From NCBI RefSeq assembly GCF_040358985.1, contig NZ_CP132933.1:1-64000 (forward strand): a stretch of DNA of 64,000 nucleotides, given 5' to 3'. Each line of letters opens with the position of its first letter. The first letter of the stretch is position 1. Source of the stretch: Tunturibacter empetritectus (lineage in GTDB: Bacteria; Acidobacteriota; Terriglobia; Terriglobales; Acidobacteriaceae). The translations under genes were made by a program, and so were the position numbers. Positions 25,123-32,791 of the stretch are shown here, piece by piece. Under the pieces are notes generated by a model. It had not been told where the DNA came from. It made no database searches and saw only the letters and a program-made list of their open reading frames with translations.

Positions 25123-26658
25123 ATGTCAAAATCAGTGGCCCACAAAACGGAACGTTCAGCACCGTTGTTGCCTGTTGCTGTTGATCCTGATTTGGTTCGT
25201 TTCGAAAAGAATCTCCTGTCTATCGGATTCTTTGGCGCCAATGACTCACGCGACAAGAATCGCACATCACGGCGCATCGAGCAGGTCGTTTTCCGAAATG
25301 GGCACAAAGTCAAAGTTGCGGCTGAATTCCGCGGCTCGGAGCAGCTCGGACTTCCTTCTACGACAGATCGAGACAAGTTCATTGCTTTGCTGAAGATACT
25401 CAGTGAAGAGCGCGTCAAAACTGGCCAGATTGCGAATCCAATCCGCTTTAGCGGCTATCGCATGATTCAGGAACTCGGCCTGTCTCGCAACGGAGAAATC
25501 TACGAAGAGATTGTGCGCTGGGGTAAGCGCATGACCGATACCACGATTACTTCGGAAAAGGTGGTCTATCGCGCTGCGAAGAAGGTCTACTCGGATGAAG
25601 TGCTGCACGTTTTCCGCTCGTTTAAGCGGACCGGGGAGAGCAATCTCAACGGAACGGATAGGCAGGAACATTACGAGGTGATGCTCGAAGAGTGGTTGAT
25701 CGAGAACCTCAATCAGCGGTACGTCATCCCCGAAGATTTCAATGCGTACAAGATGCTCACGCGGCCGACTGCGAAGGGTATCTTTGGCAACCTGCATCTC
25801 TGGTTTCATGCTAGCCAGGGGAGGCAGGTCGAAAAAGACTATGCCGAGCTGTGCAATCTGCTCAACGTGCAGGTCTACCCTCATCTGTCGAAGATTAAAT
25901 CAACCATGGGTCTCGCACTGAATGAGCTCGTGAACATCAAGTACCTCGACAAATGGGACGTGCAGCCCATGTCCAGCAAAGATGGGTACAAAATCGTACT
26001 TGCGCCTGGTCCTGCATTGATGCGCGTTCTACGTGAGTCATATCCGGAGCAGCAAGAATTGCCAGCCGGGAAATCAGAAGCGTCGAAGCTTCCCTCCTCT
26101 CCGGAAGATGAGGCAATCCAGCTCTTGAAGAGACACGGCATCTTGCCCGCGAAGTGCTTGGCGTTAGTCGAGCGCTTCGGCGCTGACTTGGTCTGCGATA
26201 CGGTCGAGTACCTCGAATCGCAGATGAATTCTGGTAAACGAAACGGCGTCGAGAACCCTGCCGGACTTATCATCTACTCGCTGGAGAAAGATCTTCCCGT
26301 CCCTGCTGGGTTCATCAGCAGCCGCCGACGCGAAGTGATGCGGCAAGCCGCTGAACGCGATCGTGCTAAGGAAGAGGCCCGACAGGCTTTGGAAGCGGCC
26401 TACATGCGCTGGGTAGACGGCAAGCGTCAAGAAGCATTGGCCGAGCGCTATTCAGGCGACGAACTCGAAGCTAAACTCTCCGAAGTCATCAAGAAAAACA
26501 GCAAAGGCGACACGTTCTTCCGGCGCGTACCTCCTGCCCAGCATCGGAACCTCGCCCTGCAGCTCATCATGAAAGAGATCCGCGACGGTCTCGTTCTTCC
26601 CTCTTTCGAGGAATGGAAGTCGCAAAACGGACAAATTGACCTCTTCCAAGCAAACTGA
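25123..26658 (+). CDS. repA: Plasmid replication initiator (RepA, RPA family)
   Basis: The 511-residue protein resembles the replication initiator protein A family: an N-terminal NLLSIGFF-type stretch, then KFIALLKILSEE, RFSGYRMIQELGLS, and two winged-helix-like domains through about residue 310 (including LTRPTAKGIFGNLHLWFH and LLNVQVYPHLSKIKSTMGLALNELV in outline). A C-terminal part of about 180 residues rich in Glu, Arg and Ala follows. It would bind the iterons directly upstream and open the AT-rich tract. The gene follows the origin in the normal order and is the best evidence that this DNA replicates as a plasmid. Confidence 0.9.
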   Translation: MSKSVAHKTERSAPLLPVAVDPDLVRFEKNLLSIGFFGANDSRDKNRTSRRIEQVVFRNGHKVKVAAEFRGSEQLGLPSTTDRDKFIALLKILSEERVKTGQIANPIRFSGYRMIQELGLSRNGEIYEEIVRWGKRMTDTTITSEKVVYRAAKKVYSDEVLHVFRSFKRTGESNLNGTDRQEHYEVMLEEWLIENLNQRYVIPEDFNAYKMLTRPTAKGIFGNLHLWFHASQGRQVEKDYAELCNLLNVQVYPHLSKIKSTMGLALNELVNIKYLDKWDVQPMSSKDGYKIVLAPGPALMRVLRESYPEQQELPAGKSEASKLPSSPEDEAIQLLKRHGILPAKCLALVERFGADLVCDTVEYLESQMNSGKRNGVENPAGLIIYSLEKDLPVPAGFISSRRREVMRQAAERDRAKEEARQALEAAYMRWVDGKRQEALAERYSGDELEAKLSEVIKKNSKGDTFFRRVPPAQHRNLALQLIMKEIRDGLVLPSFEEWKSQNGQIDLFQAN

Positions 26659-26855
26659 GCTAATTTCTAGTTCCCCCCAAATCTCCTTGCAACAAGCGAT
26701 ATAGCTGCGACAAAGTTGCGATAAGCAATATCGCAACTAGGGTAACGCTTTGTATACCGCAAGTTGCGATAAGAAATATTGCTGCGATATAGCTGCGACA
26801 TCGCGATATAGTTGCAATATCGCAGCGACAAGTAATGTCGCAAGAAAGAGTGTTT
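26659..26855. promoter_or_regulatory. Palindrome-rich candidate centromere/operator (parS) upstream of parA
   Basis: This stretch is crowded with TTGCGATA and its complement. A perfect inverted repeat TTGCGATA/TATCGCAA (5-base centre) lies at 26716-26736. Further TTGCGATA and GCGATATAG copies follow between 26764 and 26820, and GCGACA/TGTCGC (5-base centre) at 26825-26841 just before the parA start. Repeated sites in front of parA are typical of a centromere and autoregulatory operator bound by the small partner protein. Confidence 0.75.
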
Positions 26856-27563
26856 ATGCCTGTAATTGCTGTTTCAAATCCGAAGGGCGGGGCCGGGAAG
26901 AGCACTACAACACTACTGCTTGCAACTTATCTCGCTCAAAGCGGAGCGTCGGTGTGTGTTCTCGATGCAGATCCGAATCAACCGATCATGGATTGGAAGA
27001 CGAACGGGCTGTCGAAAACTACTTTGAAGGTCATCGGTGGTATCAAAGAGTCGAACCTAATGGAGGTACTCGACGCGCAAAATGATCAATTCGTTTTCAT
27101 AGACCTAGAGGGAACCGCCAGTGTCCTTGTATCCCGTTCGATCGCTATGTCGGATTTCGTAATTATTCCGGTACAGGCCAGTGCCGTCGACGTGAGACAA
27201 GCAGGCAAGGCGATCCGGGCCGTAAAAGATGAGGAGAAGGTAGCTCAACGATCAAATATGTTGCGCAAGATTCCTTACCGAGTGCTGATGACGCGCACTC
27301 CTGCGCCTGGTGCTCCGGTGTCATCCGTTCAACGCCAATTGGAGTCTGAATTGGTGGACGCGAAGGTGCCTCGATTCCGTACGAGCCTTGCGGAACGTCT
27401 CGCGTACAAGGCGATTTTCGTTGAAAGGCTTACTCTTTCGGAGCTGGGTGAGCATAAGGTCGGCAATCTCGAAGCTGCCTATCAAAATATTCATGAGTTG
27501 GTAGAGGAATTGGTCGAGACTCTCCGCGAGCTAGATAGAAAGAGGTATCCAAATGAGCAGTAA
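26856..27563 (+). CDS. parA: ParA-family partition ATPase
   Basis: ParA ATPases position plasmids on the nucleoid. The 235-residue product has the deviant Walker A motif SNPKGGAGKSTT right at the N-terminus, a Walker A' region VLDADPNQPIMDW, and VFIDLEGTASVLVSRSI with the usual hydrophobic Walker B strand. The short form without an N-terminal HTH is the Ib type, which works with a small partner that also represses the operon. I use the ATG at 26856, which follows an AAAGAG site; an ATG at 26835 is in frame but lies in a palindrome. The partner gene overlaps its end by 11 bases. Confidence 0.92.
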   Translation: MPVIAVSNPKGGAGKSTTTLLLATYLAQSGASVCVLDADPNQPIMDWKTNGLSKTTLKVIGGIKESNLMEVLDAQNDQFVFIDLEGTASVLVSRSIAMSDFVIIPVQASAVDVRQAGKAIRAVKDEEKVAQRSNMLRKIPYRVLMTRTPAPGAPVSSVQRQLESELVDAKVPRFRTSLAERLAYKAIFVERLTLSELGEHKVGNLEAAYQNIHELVEELVETLRELDRKRYPNEQ

Positions 27564-27906
27564 ATTTGGCCTCATAGATGAGTCGGACGACGTTGTCGAG
27601 CGATCTGAAGGAAAGATTGACTTGTCGGGGTTCGCCCCGGTCCAGAAAAGATCTCCTATCGATCTCGCTGAGGTAGATGCGGCTGCGGCTCCACATGGTT
27701 TTGTGAGCCGCGAGGCTGTCCCTGTAATTACTGAGGCAGCAGCTACCCACGGACGACGGCGCCGAGCAGTGCCGGCGGAGCCTACACGTCATTTGGCGGT
27801 GCGTATGGTGCAGTCCCAATACGACCGGTTCGTCGGCTACGCTGATCGATACAAGCTTACGTATCACGACGCCATTACGAAGCTGTTGGACGCTGTTGGG
27901 GAGTAG
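27553..27906 (+). CDS. Small ParA partner, probable centromere-binding protein
   Basis: The 117-residue product is translated from an ATG overlapping the end of parA. The N-terminal 70 residues look disordered. The C-terminal part (PTRHLAVRMVQSQYDRFVGYADRYKLTYHDAITKLLDAV in outline) has the strand-helix-helix pattern of ribbon-helix-helix DNA-binding proteins such as ParG/Omega-type partners. It should bind the repeats upstream of parA. No family name could be assigned by sequence alone; the call rests on operon position and the C-terminal pattern. Confidence 0.75.
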   Translation: MSSKFGLIDESDDVVERSEGKIDLSGFAPVQKRSPIDLAEVDAAAAPHGFVSREAVPVITEAAATHGRRRRAVPAEPTRHLAVRMVQSQYDRFVGYADRYKLTYHDAITKLLDAVGE

Positions 27907-28474
27907 CGTCGCTGCCGCGAGTGGCCTCCAGGTTGGAAAGCTCCTGCAGCATAGCCTCGAACTCGGAGCGATTAGGGCTGCCGTCGTCTGCAACCTCTTG
28001 AACCTCGTATCTCCGAGCCAACTCGTCGCCCTCCGTCTCGATTGCGCGGGCGAGGCTATACATCGCTTGGGCGAGATCCTCGATCGTACGAAAGCTCACA
28101 ATCATCTGGCCGGGAATGAACTCGATATTTGCGGGAAGGGAATCGAGCTGCAGTGGTTCTACGTCACGGCGAACAAGGGTGCGGAGCTTCTTGCGTGAGA
28201 CTTCTCCCCCCTGGACGCGGATGAGATCCAGCTCAGCTGAAGGATCATCGGCCTTATGGATGCGATCGAGGAAATCGGCGAGTACCTGACGTTCTACGAG
28301 CCGCGACCGGCCGATGGCTGTGGTTGGGAGCATCTCCAGTAAGAGTTGGGCGGCGCGGGGCTGCACCTGGAAGAGCGACTCGATTTCCTTACGCTCGTAA
28401 TGGGAACGGACGGAAGAGGCCACCGCCCGTCGGATTTCGTGTAGTCGAGTGATCCATGAGATGGGTCGTGGCAT
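27875..28474 (-). CDS. Hypothetical protein next to tyrosine recombinase (199 aa)
   Basis: The gene converges on, and overlaps by 32 bases, the end of the ParA-partner gene. The product is soluble and charged. Its N-terminal third (ITRLHEIRRAVASSVRSHYERKEIESLFQVQPRAAQLLLEMLP in outline) looks like a helical DNA-binding domain, with 'LVERQVLADFL' after it. The C-terminal half is mixed alpha/beta and acidic at the end. It is divergent from the integrase gene and shares its promoter region. It may be a recombination directionality or regulatory factor, but I do not recognise it. Confidence 0.65.
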   Translation of the reverse strand: MPRPISWITRLHEIRRAVASSVRSHYERKEIESLFQVQPRAAQLLLEMLPTTAIGRSRLVERQVLADFLDRIHKADDPSAELDLIRVQGGEVSRKKLRTLVRRDVEPLQLDSLPANIEFIPGQMIVSFRTIEDLAQAMYSLARAIETEGDELARRYEVQEVADDGSPNRSEFEAMLQELSNLEATRGSDATPQQRPTAS

Positions 28475-28624
28475 CGTCCCTCCTTGGAAGATTCCTTTAT
28501 GTATTAGGAGTTTAGGATGATTTCCAAGAGAAGGGAATAGCTGCGCATATGCGCATTAACTCCTGTGAGGCTTCTGAATTTATTACCTACGACAATGTCA
28601 GTTGTCATGGGCTAAAATTCCGAC
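28475..28624. promoter_or_regulatory. Divergent promoter region with a 14-bp perfect palindrome
   Basis: Between the hypothetical gene and the recombinase lies TGCGCATATGCGCA at 28542-28555, a perfect palindrome, and GACAA/TTGTC arms with a 6-base centre near 28597-28612 just before the integrase ATG. These could be operators or recombination arm sites. Nothing else is seen here. Confidence 0.5.
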
Positions 28625-29557
28625 ATGGAGATTCAGCTTTTTTCCGGGGCCCCTGACGTTGGGGACAGCCAATCGGCCGAATCGGGCCTCGTAGAAGCCC
28701 AGCAGAGGCTTCGCCGGATGGTGCTTGACTCCGTACCATCCCCAAATTCCCGCCGAAATTACGCCAAGGCCCTCGATGACCTCTTTGCGCTCTCGGCTGG
28801 GCGGCCACTCACCCGCGCGCTATTTATGGAGTTCCGGGCCTCGATGGAAGGCTTGTCACCGTCCACCGTCAACGTCCGGCTCTCGGCGGTCCGGAAGCTG
28901 GTCGCGGAGGCGCGGCGAAACGGCATGATCGGAGTCGAGGATGCGGCGAGCCTCTCGGAGGTCCCGAACATACGGCAGAAGGGAACCCGGCTGGGGAACT
29001 GGCTGACGCGGGAACAGGCGAAGGAGCTGCTGGCCGTTCCCGATCGCTCGACGCTGAAAGGCAAGCGGGATTACGTGATTCTGGGGCTGCTGGTTGGCTG
29101 TGCGCTTCGCCGGCAGGAGCTGGCCACCCTCGACGTGGAGACAATCCAGCTACGGGAAGGCCGCTGGGTCCTGGTCGATCTCGAAGGGAAGGGAAGGCGC
29201 ATTCGCACGGTTGCGGTCCCGGTCTGGGTTAAACAGGGAATCAACGCCTGGATGACCGCTGCCGGCATCGAGGATGGTCGACTGCTGCGGTCCATCTCGA
29301 AGGGCGGCAAGGTCGGCGAGAGCCTGAGCGACTGGGCGGTTTGGTCCGTAGTCGAGCAATCGGCGAAGGAGATTGGCATCGAGCGGTTCGGAGCCCACGA
29401 CCTGCGCCGCACCTGCGCCAAGCTCTGCAGAAAGTCGGGCGGCGACCTCGAACAGATCAAGTTTCTGCTGGGGCACTCTTCCATTCAGACGACAGAACGC
29501 TATCTGGGGTCAGAGCAAGATATTGCGATCGCGGTGAACGATTCATTAGGCCTATAA
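28625..29557 (+). CDS. Tyrosine recombinase / site-specific integrase
   Basis: The 310-residue protein has a SAM-like N-terminal core-binding domain (NSRRNYAKALDDLFAL, SPSTVNVRLSAVRKLVAEARRNG in outline) and the catalytic domain with all expected residues: Arg in GCALRRQEL, the HDLRRTCAKL box (His and Arg), HSS in LLGHSSIQTTERYLG and the nucleophilic Tyr in that last motif. It is the XerC/D-like size. It may resolve plasmid multimers or move a cassette. A 23-bp inverted repeat overlaps its stop codon. Confidence 0.92.
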   Translation: MEIQLFSGAPDVGDSQSAESGLVEAQQRLRRMVLDSVPSPNSRRNYAKALDDLFALSAGRPLTRALFMEFRASMEGLSPSTVNVRLSAVRKLVAEARRNGMIGVEDAASLSEVPNIRQKGTRLGNWLTREQAKELLAVPDRSTLKGKRDYVILGLLVGCALRRQELATLDVETIQLREGRWVLVDLEGKGRRIRTVAVPVWVKQGINAWMTAAGIEDGRLLRSISKGGKVGESLSDWAVWSVVEQSAKEIGIERFGAHDLRRTCAKLCRKSGGDLEQIKFLLGHSSIQTTERYLGSEQDIAIAVNDSLGL

Positions 29558-29573
29558 GCGAATCGCTTATAGG
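29551..29573. repeat. Perfect 11-bp inverted repeat spanning the recombinase stop codon
   Basis: The arms CCTATAAGCGA and TCGCTTATAGG are separated by one base. The recombinase stop TAA is inside the left arm. There is no T-run after it, so it is not a standard terminator. Possible roles are a binding site for the recombinase or an RNA hairpin between the recombinase and nuclease genes. Confidence 0.65.
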
Positions 29574-29600
29574 GGCGATGGACGTAGTAAAAGGATAGGG

Positions 29601-30650
29601 ATGGCAAAAGCAGAGCTGGAAGTGAAACCGGACGAATCTCCAGACCTCCTGAACGAGATCCGGAGTTTAATTGAAGAGGCTCGTCGGCAGACTGCTGCAG
29701 CGGTCAACTTTGGACTCACTGCGCTCTATTGGAGGATCGGGAACCGAATCCTGCGGGAAGTCCTTGGAAATGAACGGGCTAGCTACGGGGAGCAAATTGT
29801 CGCTACACTGTCGCGACAATTGGTGAGTGAGTTTGGCAGAGGCTTCGCAGACAAAAATCTGCGGAGGATGATGCAGTTTGCCGAGGTGTTCCCGGACGAA
29901 GAGATTGTCGCTACGCTGTCGCGACAATTGAGTTGGTCGCACATTAAAGAGCTGTTGCCCCTGGTGCGTCCCCATCAGCGGGAGTTCTACGCTGAGATGT
30001 GCCGAATCGAGGGCTGGAGCGTGAGAACGCTTCGCGAACGGGTTGACTCGATGCTCTATGAGCGCACTGCGCTATCGAAGCAGCCCGACGAGCTCGTGCA
30101 GCAGGAATTAGCAGTTCTTCGCAGCCGCGGCGATGTGTCGCCGTCCATGTTGCTGAAAGATCCGTACATTCTGGACTTCCTGGGACTCTCCGACCGATTT
30201 CTAGAACGCGACCTTGAAGACGCTATTCTGCGCGAACTGGAGACGTTTCTTCTTGAATTGGGTTCGGGGTTTTCATTTGTAGCTCGCCAGAAGCGCATTC
30301 AGCTCGATGGAGAAGATTTCTACATTGATCTTCTTTTCTACAACCGCAAATTGAAGCGATTGATTATTGTGGAGTTGAAGCAGGGAAGCTTCAAGCCTGA
30401 ATACAAGGGGCAGATGGAGCTTTATCTTCGTTGGCTCGCAAAGAATGAAACAGAGCCAGGCGAGCAGAGCCCGATGGGTATAATTCTGTGCGCCGGGAAG
30501 AACACCGAGCAGATTGAGCTGCTGGAACTTGGGTCCGCAGGCATCCACGTCGCTGAATACCTCACGGTTCTGCCGCCCCCAGAGGTTCTTCGGGAGAAGT
30601 TGCACAGAGCTATCGAAACAGCGCGAATGAGGATTGAGACAGACTCATAA
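29601..30650 (+). CDS. DUF1016 / YhcG-family PDDEXK nuclease
   Basis: The N-terminal half (DUF1016_N) has the family pattern TALYWRIGNRI, YGEQIVATLSRQL, EFGRGFADKNLRRMMQFAEVFPD and EEIVATLSRQLSWSHIKELLPL. The C-terminal half is a PD-(D/E)xK nuclease: FVARQKRIQLDGEDFYIDLLFYNRKLKRLIIVELKQG in outline, where the D of FYIDLLFY and the E-x-K of VELKQG are the catalytic residues, and GIILCAGKN follows. These proteins occur in defence islands and beside restriction systems, often alone. The stop TAA shares its last base with the next gene's ATG. Confidence 0.92.
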   Translation: MAKAELEVKPDESPDLLNEIRSLIEEARRQTAAAVNFGLTALYWRIGNRILREVLGNERASYGEQIVATLSRQLVSEFGRGFADKNLRRMMQFAEVFPDEEIVATLSRQLSWSHIKELLPLVRPHQREFYAEMCRIEGWSVRTLRERVDSMLYERTALSKQPDELVQQELAVLRSRGDVSPSMLLKDPYILDFLGLSDRFLERDLEDAILRELETFLLELGSGFSFVARQKRIQLDGEDFYIDLLFYNRKLKRLIIVELKQGSFKPEYKGQMELYLRWLAKNETEPGEQSPMGIILCAGKNTEQIELLELGSAGIHVAEYLTVLPPPEVLREKLHRAIETARMRIETDS

Positions 30651-30961
30651 TGTGCGCCGCCAGCAAACTCCGAGTCTGTTCCTTTGATATGGCGGAGGTG
30701 CCGCCTGATGGGTATGTGCTGGCAGAAGAGCAGGGAGAGATGTACTTCTGCAACGCACGTTGTCTCTGTTTATGGGCAGTGCATTTTGTGACTAATCCGC
30801 GGCGCTCCGAAGAACAGAAAAGGGTTGCTTGCGAGCCGACGATGCCTTCGGGTGAGAGACGGAAATTTACTGATTTTATAGAAGTGGCTCAGTGGAGTGC
30901 TGCGAATGTCCTGAAAGGAAAGTCGAACCCCTGGCTTGCGAATAGAACGACGGTTACGTAA
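30650..30961 (+). CDS. Small Cys-rich protein coupled to the PDDEXK nuclease
   Basis: The ATG overlaps the last base of the nuclease stop codon (TAATG), so translation is probably coupled. The 103-residue product has FCNARCLCLWAVHF (C-x3-C-x-C), with two earlier cysteines, suggesting a small zinc-binding fold of the FCS-like kind. The C-terminal half is polar and contains no other motif. I do not recognise the family. It may modulate or target the nuclease, but this is only inferred from coupling. Confidence 0.6.
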   Translation: MCAASKLRVCSFDMAEVPPDGYVLAEEQGEMYFCNARCLCLWAVHFVTNPRRSEEQKRVACEPTMPSGERRKFTDFIEVAQWSAANVLKGKSNPWLANRTTVT

Positions 30962-31077
30962 CAAAAAGCAGAATTGGCAACAAGTAACTGGCGCGCCACG
31001 TTTCATATGAAGTTGGTCGTGGAATTCAACTTGGGGTGTTATGGCTCTTTTGACCCAATAGAGTATTCTTCTAGTCA

Positions 31078-31449
31078 GTGAAGTCTCTACGCCAATTCGG
31101 AGCTGTCCTGCTGCTGCTCGTGTCCTTTGCGGCACCGGCGATGGCATGTATGGCTCCCGATGCGGAGATGACGGTCGAAGAACGCGCCTGCTGCCGCATG
31201 ATGAAGAATGACTGTGGACAGATGGAGATGCCCGCTTCTCACGACTGCTGCAAGAAGACTCCGGGGGCGCTACACGATAGTGCTCTCAGGTCGGATTCGG
31301 TATCGTTCCACCCTCTTGTAGCCGTCGCAGTCGGGGTTTCATATTTTGATCTTTTCCCGTCTCACGATGCAACAAGCGGCTGGCTACAGCGTCCGGAACA
31401 CTCGCCCCCAAAGCCCCCCCCCTCGATCATCTCTGCTCTCAGAGTCTAG
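31078..31449 (+). CDS. Exported Cys/Met-rich protein at head of copper cluster
   Basis: The product (123 residues, GTG start) has a signal peptide (LLLLVSFAAPAMA) and a mature N-terminus rich in Cys, Met and Asp: CMAPDAEMTVEERACCRMMKNDCGQM, then HDCCKK. This arrangement can bind copper in the periplasm. It is the first gene of the plus-strand copper cluster, 82 bases before the CusC gene. A proline-rich C-terminus follows a weakly hydrophobic patch. The role as metal-binding protein is an inference from composition and context. A start codon further downstream would remove the signal peptide, so the GTG is preferred despite a weak ribosome site. Confidence 0.65.
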   Translation: MKSLRQFGAVLLLLVSFAAPAMACMAPDAEMTVEERACCRMMKNDCGQMEMPASHDCCKKTPGALHDSALRSDSVSFHPLVAVAVGVSYFDLFPSHDATSGWLQRPEHSPPKPPPSIISALRV

Positions 31450-31531
31450 TTCGCTTCTCTCTCGCTGAAGATTCGAGTCGCGCCTCTGTGCGCGCTCATG
31501 TCTGAACTGCAATCGAGACAGGAGTTTCCCT

Positions 31532-32791
31532 ATGAAGGTGGCCTTGTATTGGACCGCCGCATTGGTGATGGCGACCGGCGCTTCTGCGTACGCGCAGGAG
31601 ATGACCGGAATGCCAACGTCACTTGCTACGTTGATTTCAGAAGCACAGTCGAGCAATACCCAAATCTCGGCCGCAGATCACGCCCGGAAGGCTGCGACAC
31701 ACGTCGCTCAACAGGTGACAACACTTCCCGACCCGCAGTTCACGGTTCAGTCGTACAGTGTCGGGAGCCCCAAACCCTTCGCGGGCTTCAGCAACAGCGA
31801 CTTCGCGTACATCGGATTTGGGGCATCGCAGGAACTTCCTTATGCCGGGAAGCTCCGGCTCAAGGGTGAGGTAGCCAACCGTGATGCGGATATGCAGCAG
31901 ACGCAAGTAGACCTTCTGCGTTCGTCGATCACGGATCAGGTTAAGGCTCTCTACCTACGGCTCGCCTATCTTGGTGCAACCCTCTCGATTCTCAGTCGGA
32001 ACGACGCTGTCCTCAAGCCGATGATTGAGACAGGCTTGTCCCGGTACAGTCTCGGACAAGGCAGCCAGGCCGAGGTGCTGAAAGCGCAGATCGAGCATAC
32101 GAAGATCCTGCGTGAAGTGACCATGCACCATCAGGAGATGGGACAGCTTCAAGCCAGCCTCAAGCAACTCCTGCATCGGTCACAGTCCTCCCCGGACATC
32201 ATTCCAGAGCCGCTTTCCCTGACTCCGCTGCAGCGGAGCGCCGAGGAATTGCAAAACCTCATTCTTGCTAATAACCCGGCTGTCTCGGTTAATACAGCGG
32301 ATGTCCATAAGCAGGATGCCCAACTGAAGTCGGCGCAGCGCGAGAGCAAGCCAGACTTCAATGTCAGCTATATGTTTCAACAGACGGGCGGTGGCTATCG
32401 CGACTACTACATGCTGACGGTCAGTCTGCGGTTGCCTCGGCGCAAGCGGGTCGAGGCGGGTGTGGCGGAAGCTGCGGAATCTCTGGAGCGATCCAAACAG
32501 GAGCTCGACTCGCAAGTGCAGCAGCAACTCGCAGAGGTAAAGAAGCAATACATCGCCGTGACGAACACTGCCGAGCTAGTGACCGAGTATCAGGACGGCC
32601 TTCTACCTCAGGCACGGGCTGCATTTCAGGCCGAGCAGACGACCTATCAATCCGGCAAACAAGCCTTCGCGCCGGTGCTGTCCTCTCTGCTCGATGTCCT
32701 GACTTTTGAACATGACTATCAACAGGCGCTGCTCGACCACGAGACCGCCATTGCACGTCTTGAGACTCTGACGGGAGCGCAACTCCGATGA
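31532..32791 (+). CDS. cusC: Outer-membrane efflux protein of Cus-type pump (TolC family)
   Basis: The 419-residue protein begins with a signal peptide ending SAYA and contains two repeats typical of TolC/OEP proteins, each with long helices and beta strands: FGASQELPYAGKLRLKGEVANRDAD in the first and AEAAESLERSKQELDSQVQQQLAEVKKQY in the second. It forms the outer-membrane duct of the pump. The gene's last 4 bases (ATGA) overlap the start of the CusB gene. A ribosome site GGAG precedes the ATG. The substrate (copper/silver) is inferred from the downstream genes. Confidence 0.88.
   Translation: MKVALYWTAALVMATGASAYAQEMTGMPTSLATLISEAQSSNTQISAADHARKAATHVAQQVTTLPDPQFTVQSYSVGSPKPFAGFSNSDFAYIGFGASQELPYAGKLRLKGEVANRDADMQQTQVDLLRSSITDQVKALYLRLAYLGATLSILSRNDAVLKPMIETGLSRYSLGQGSQAEVLKAQIEHTKILREVTMHHQEMGQLQASLKQLLHRSQSSPDIIPEPLSLTPLQRSAEELQNLILANNPAVSVNTADVHKQDAQLKSAQRESKPDFNVSYMFQQTGGGYRDYYMLTVSLRLPRRKRVEAGVAEAAESLERSKQELDSQVQQQLAEVKKQYIAVTNTAELVTEYQDGLLPQARAAFQAEQTTYQSGKQAFAPVLSSLLDVLTFEHDYQQALLDHETAIARLETLTGAQLR

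Noticed and set aside
29551..29573. Rho-independent terminator after the recombinase gene
   Set aside because: The hairpin has perfect arms but overlaps the stop codon and has no T-run, so I list it only as an inverted repeat.
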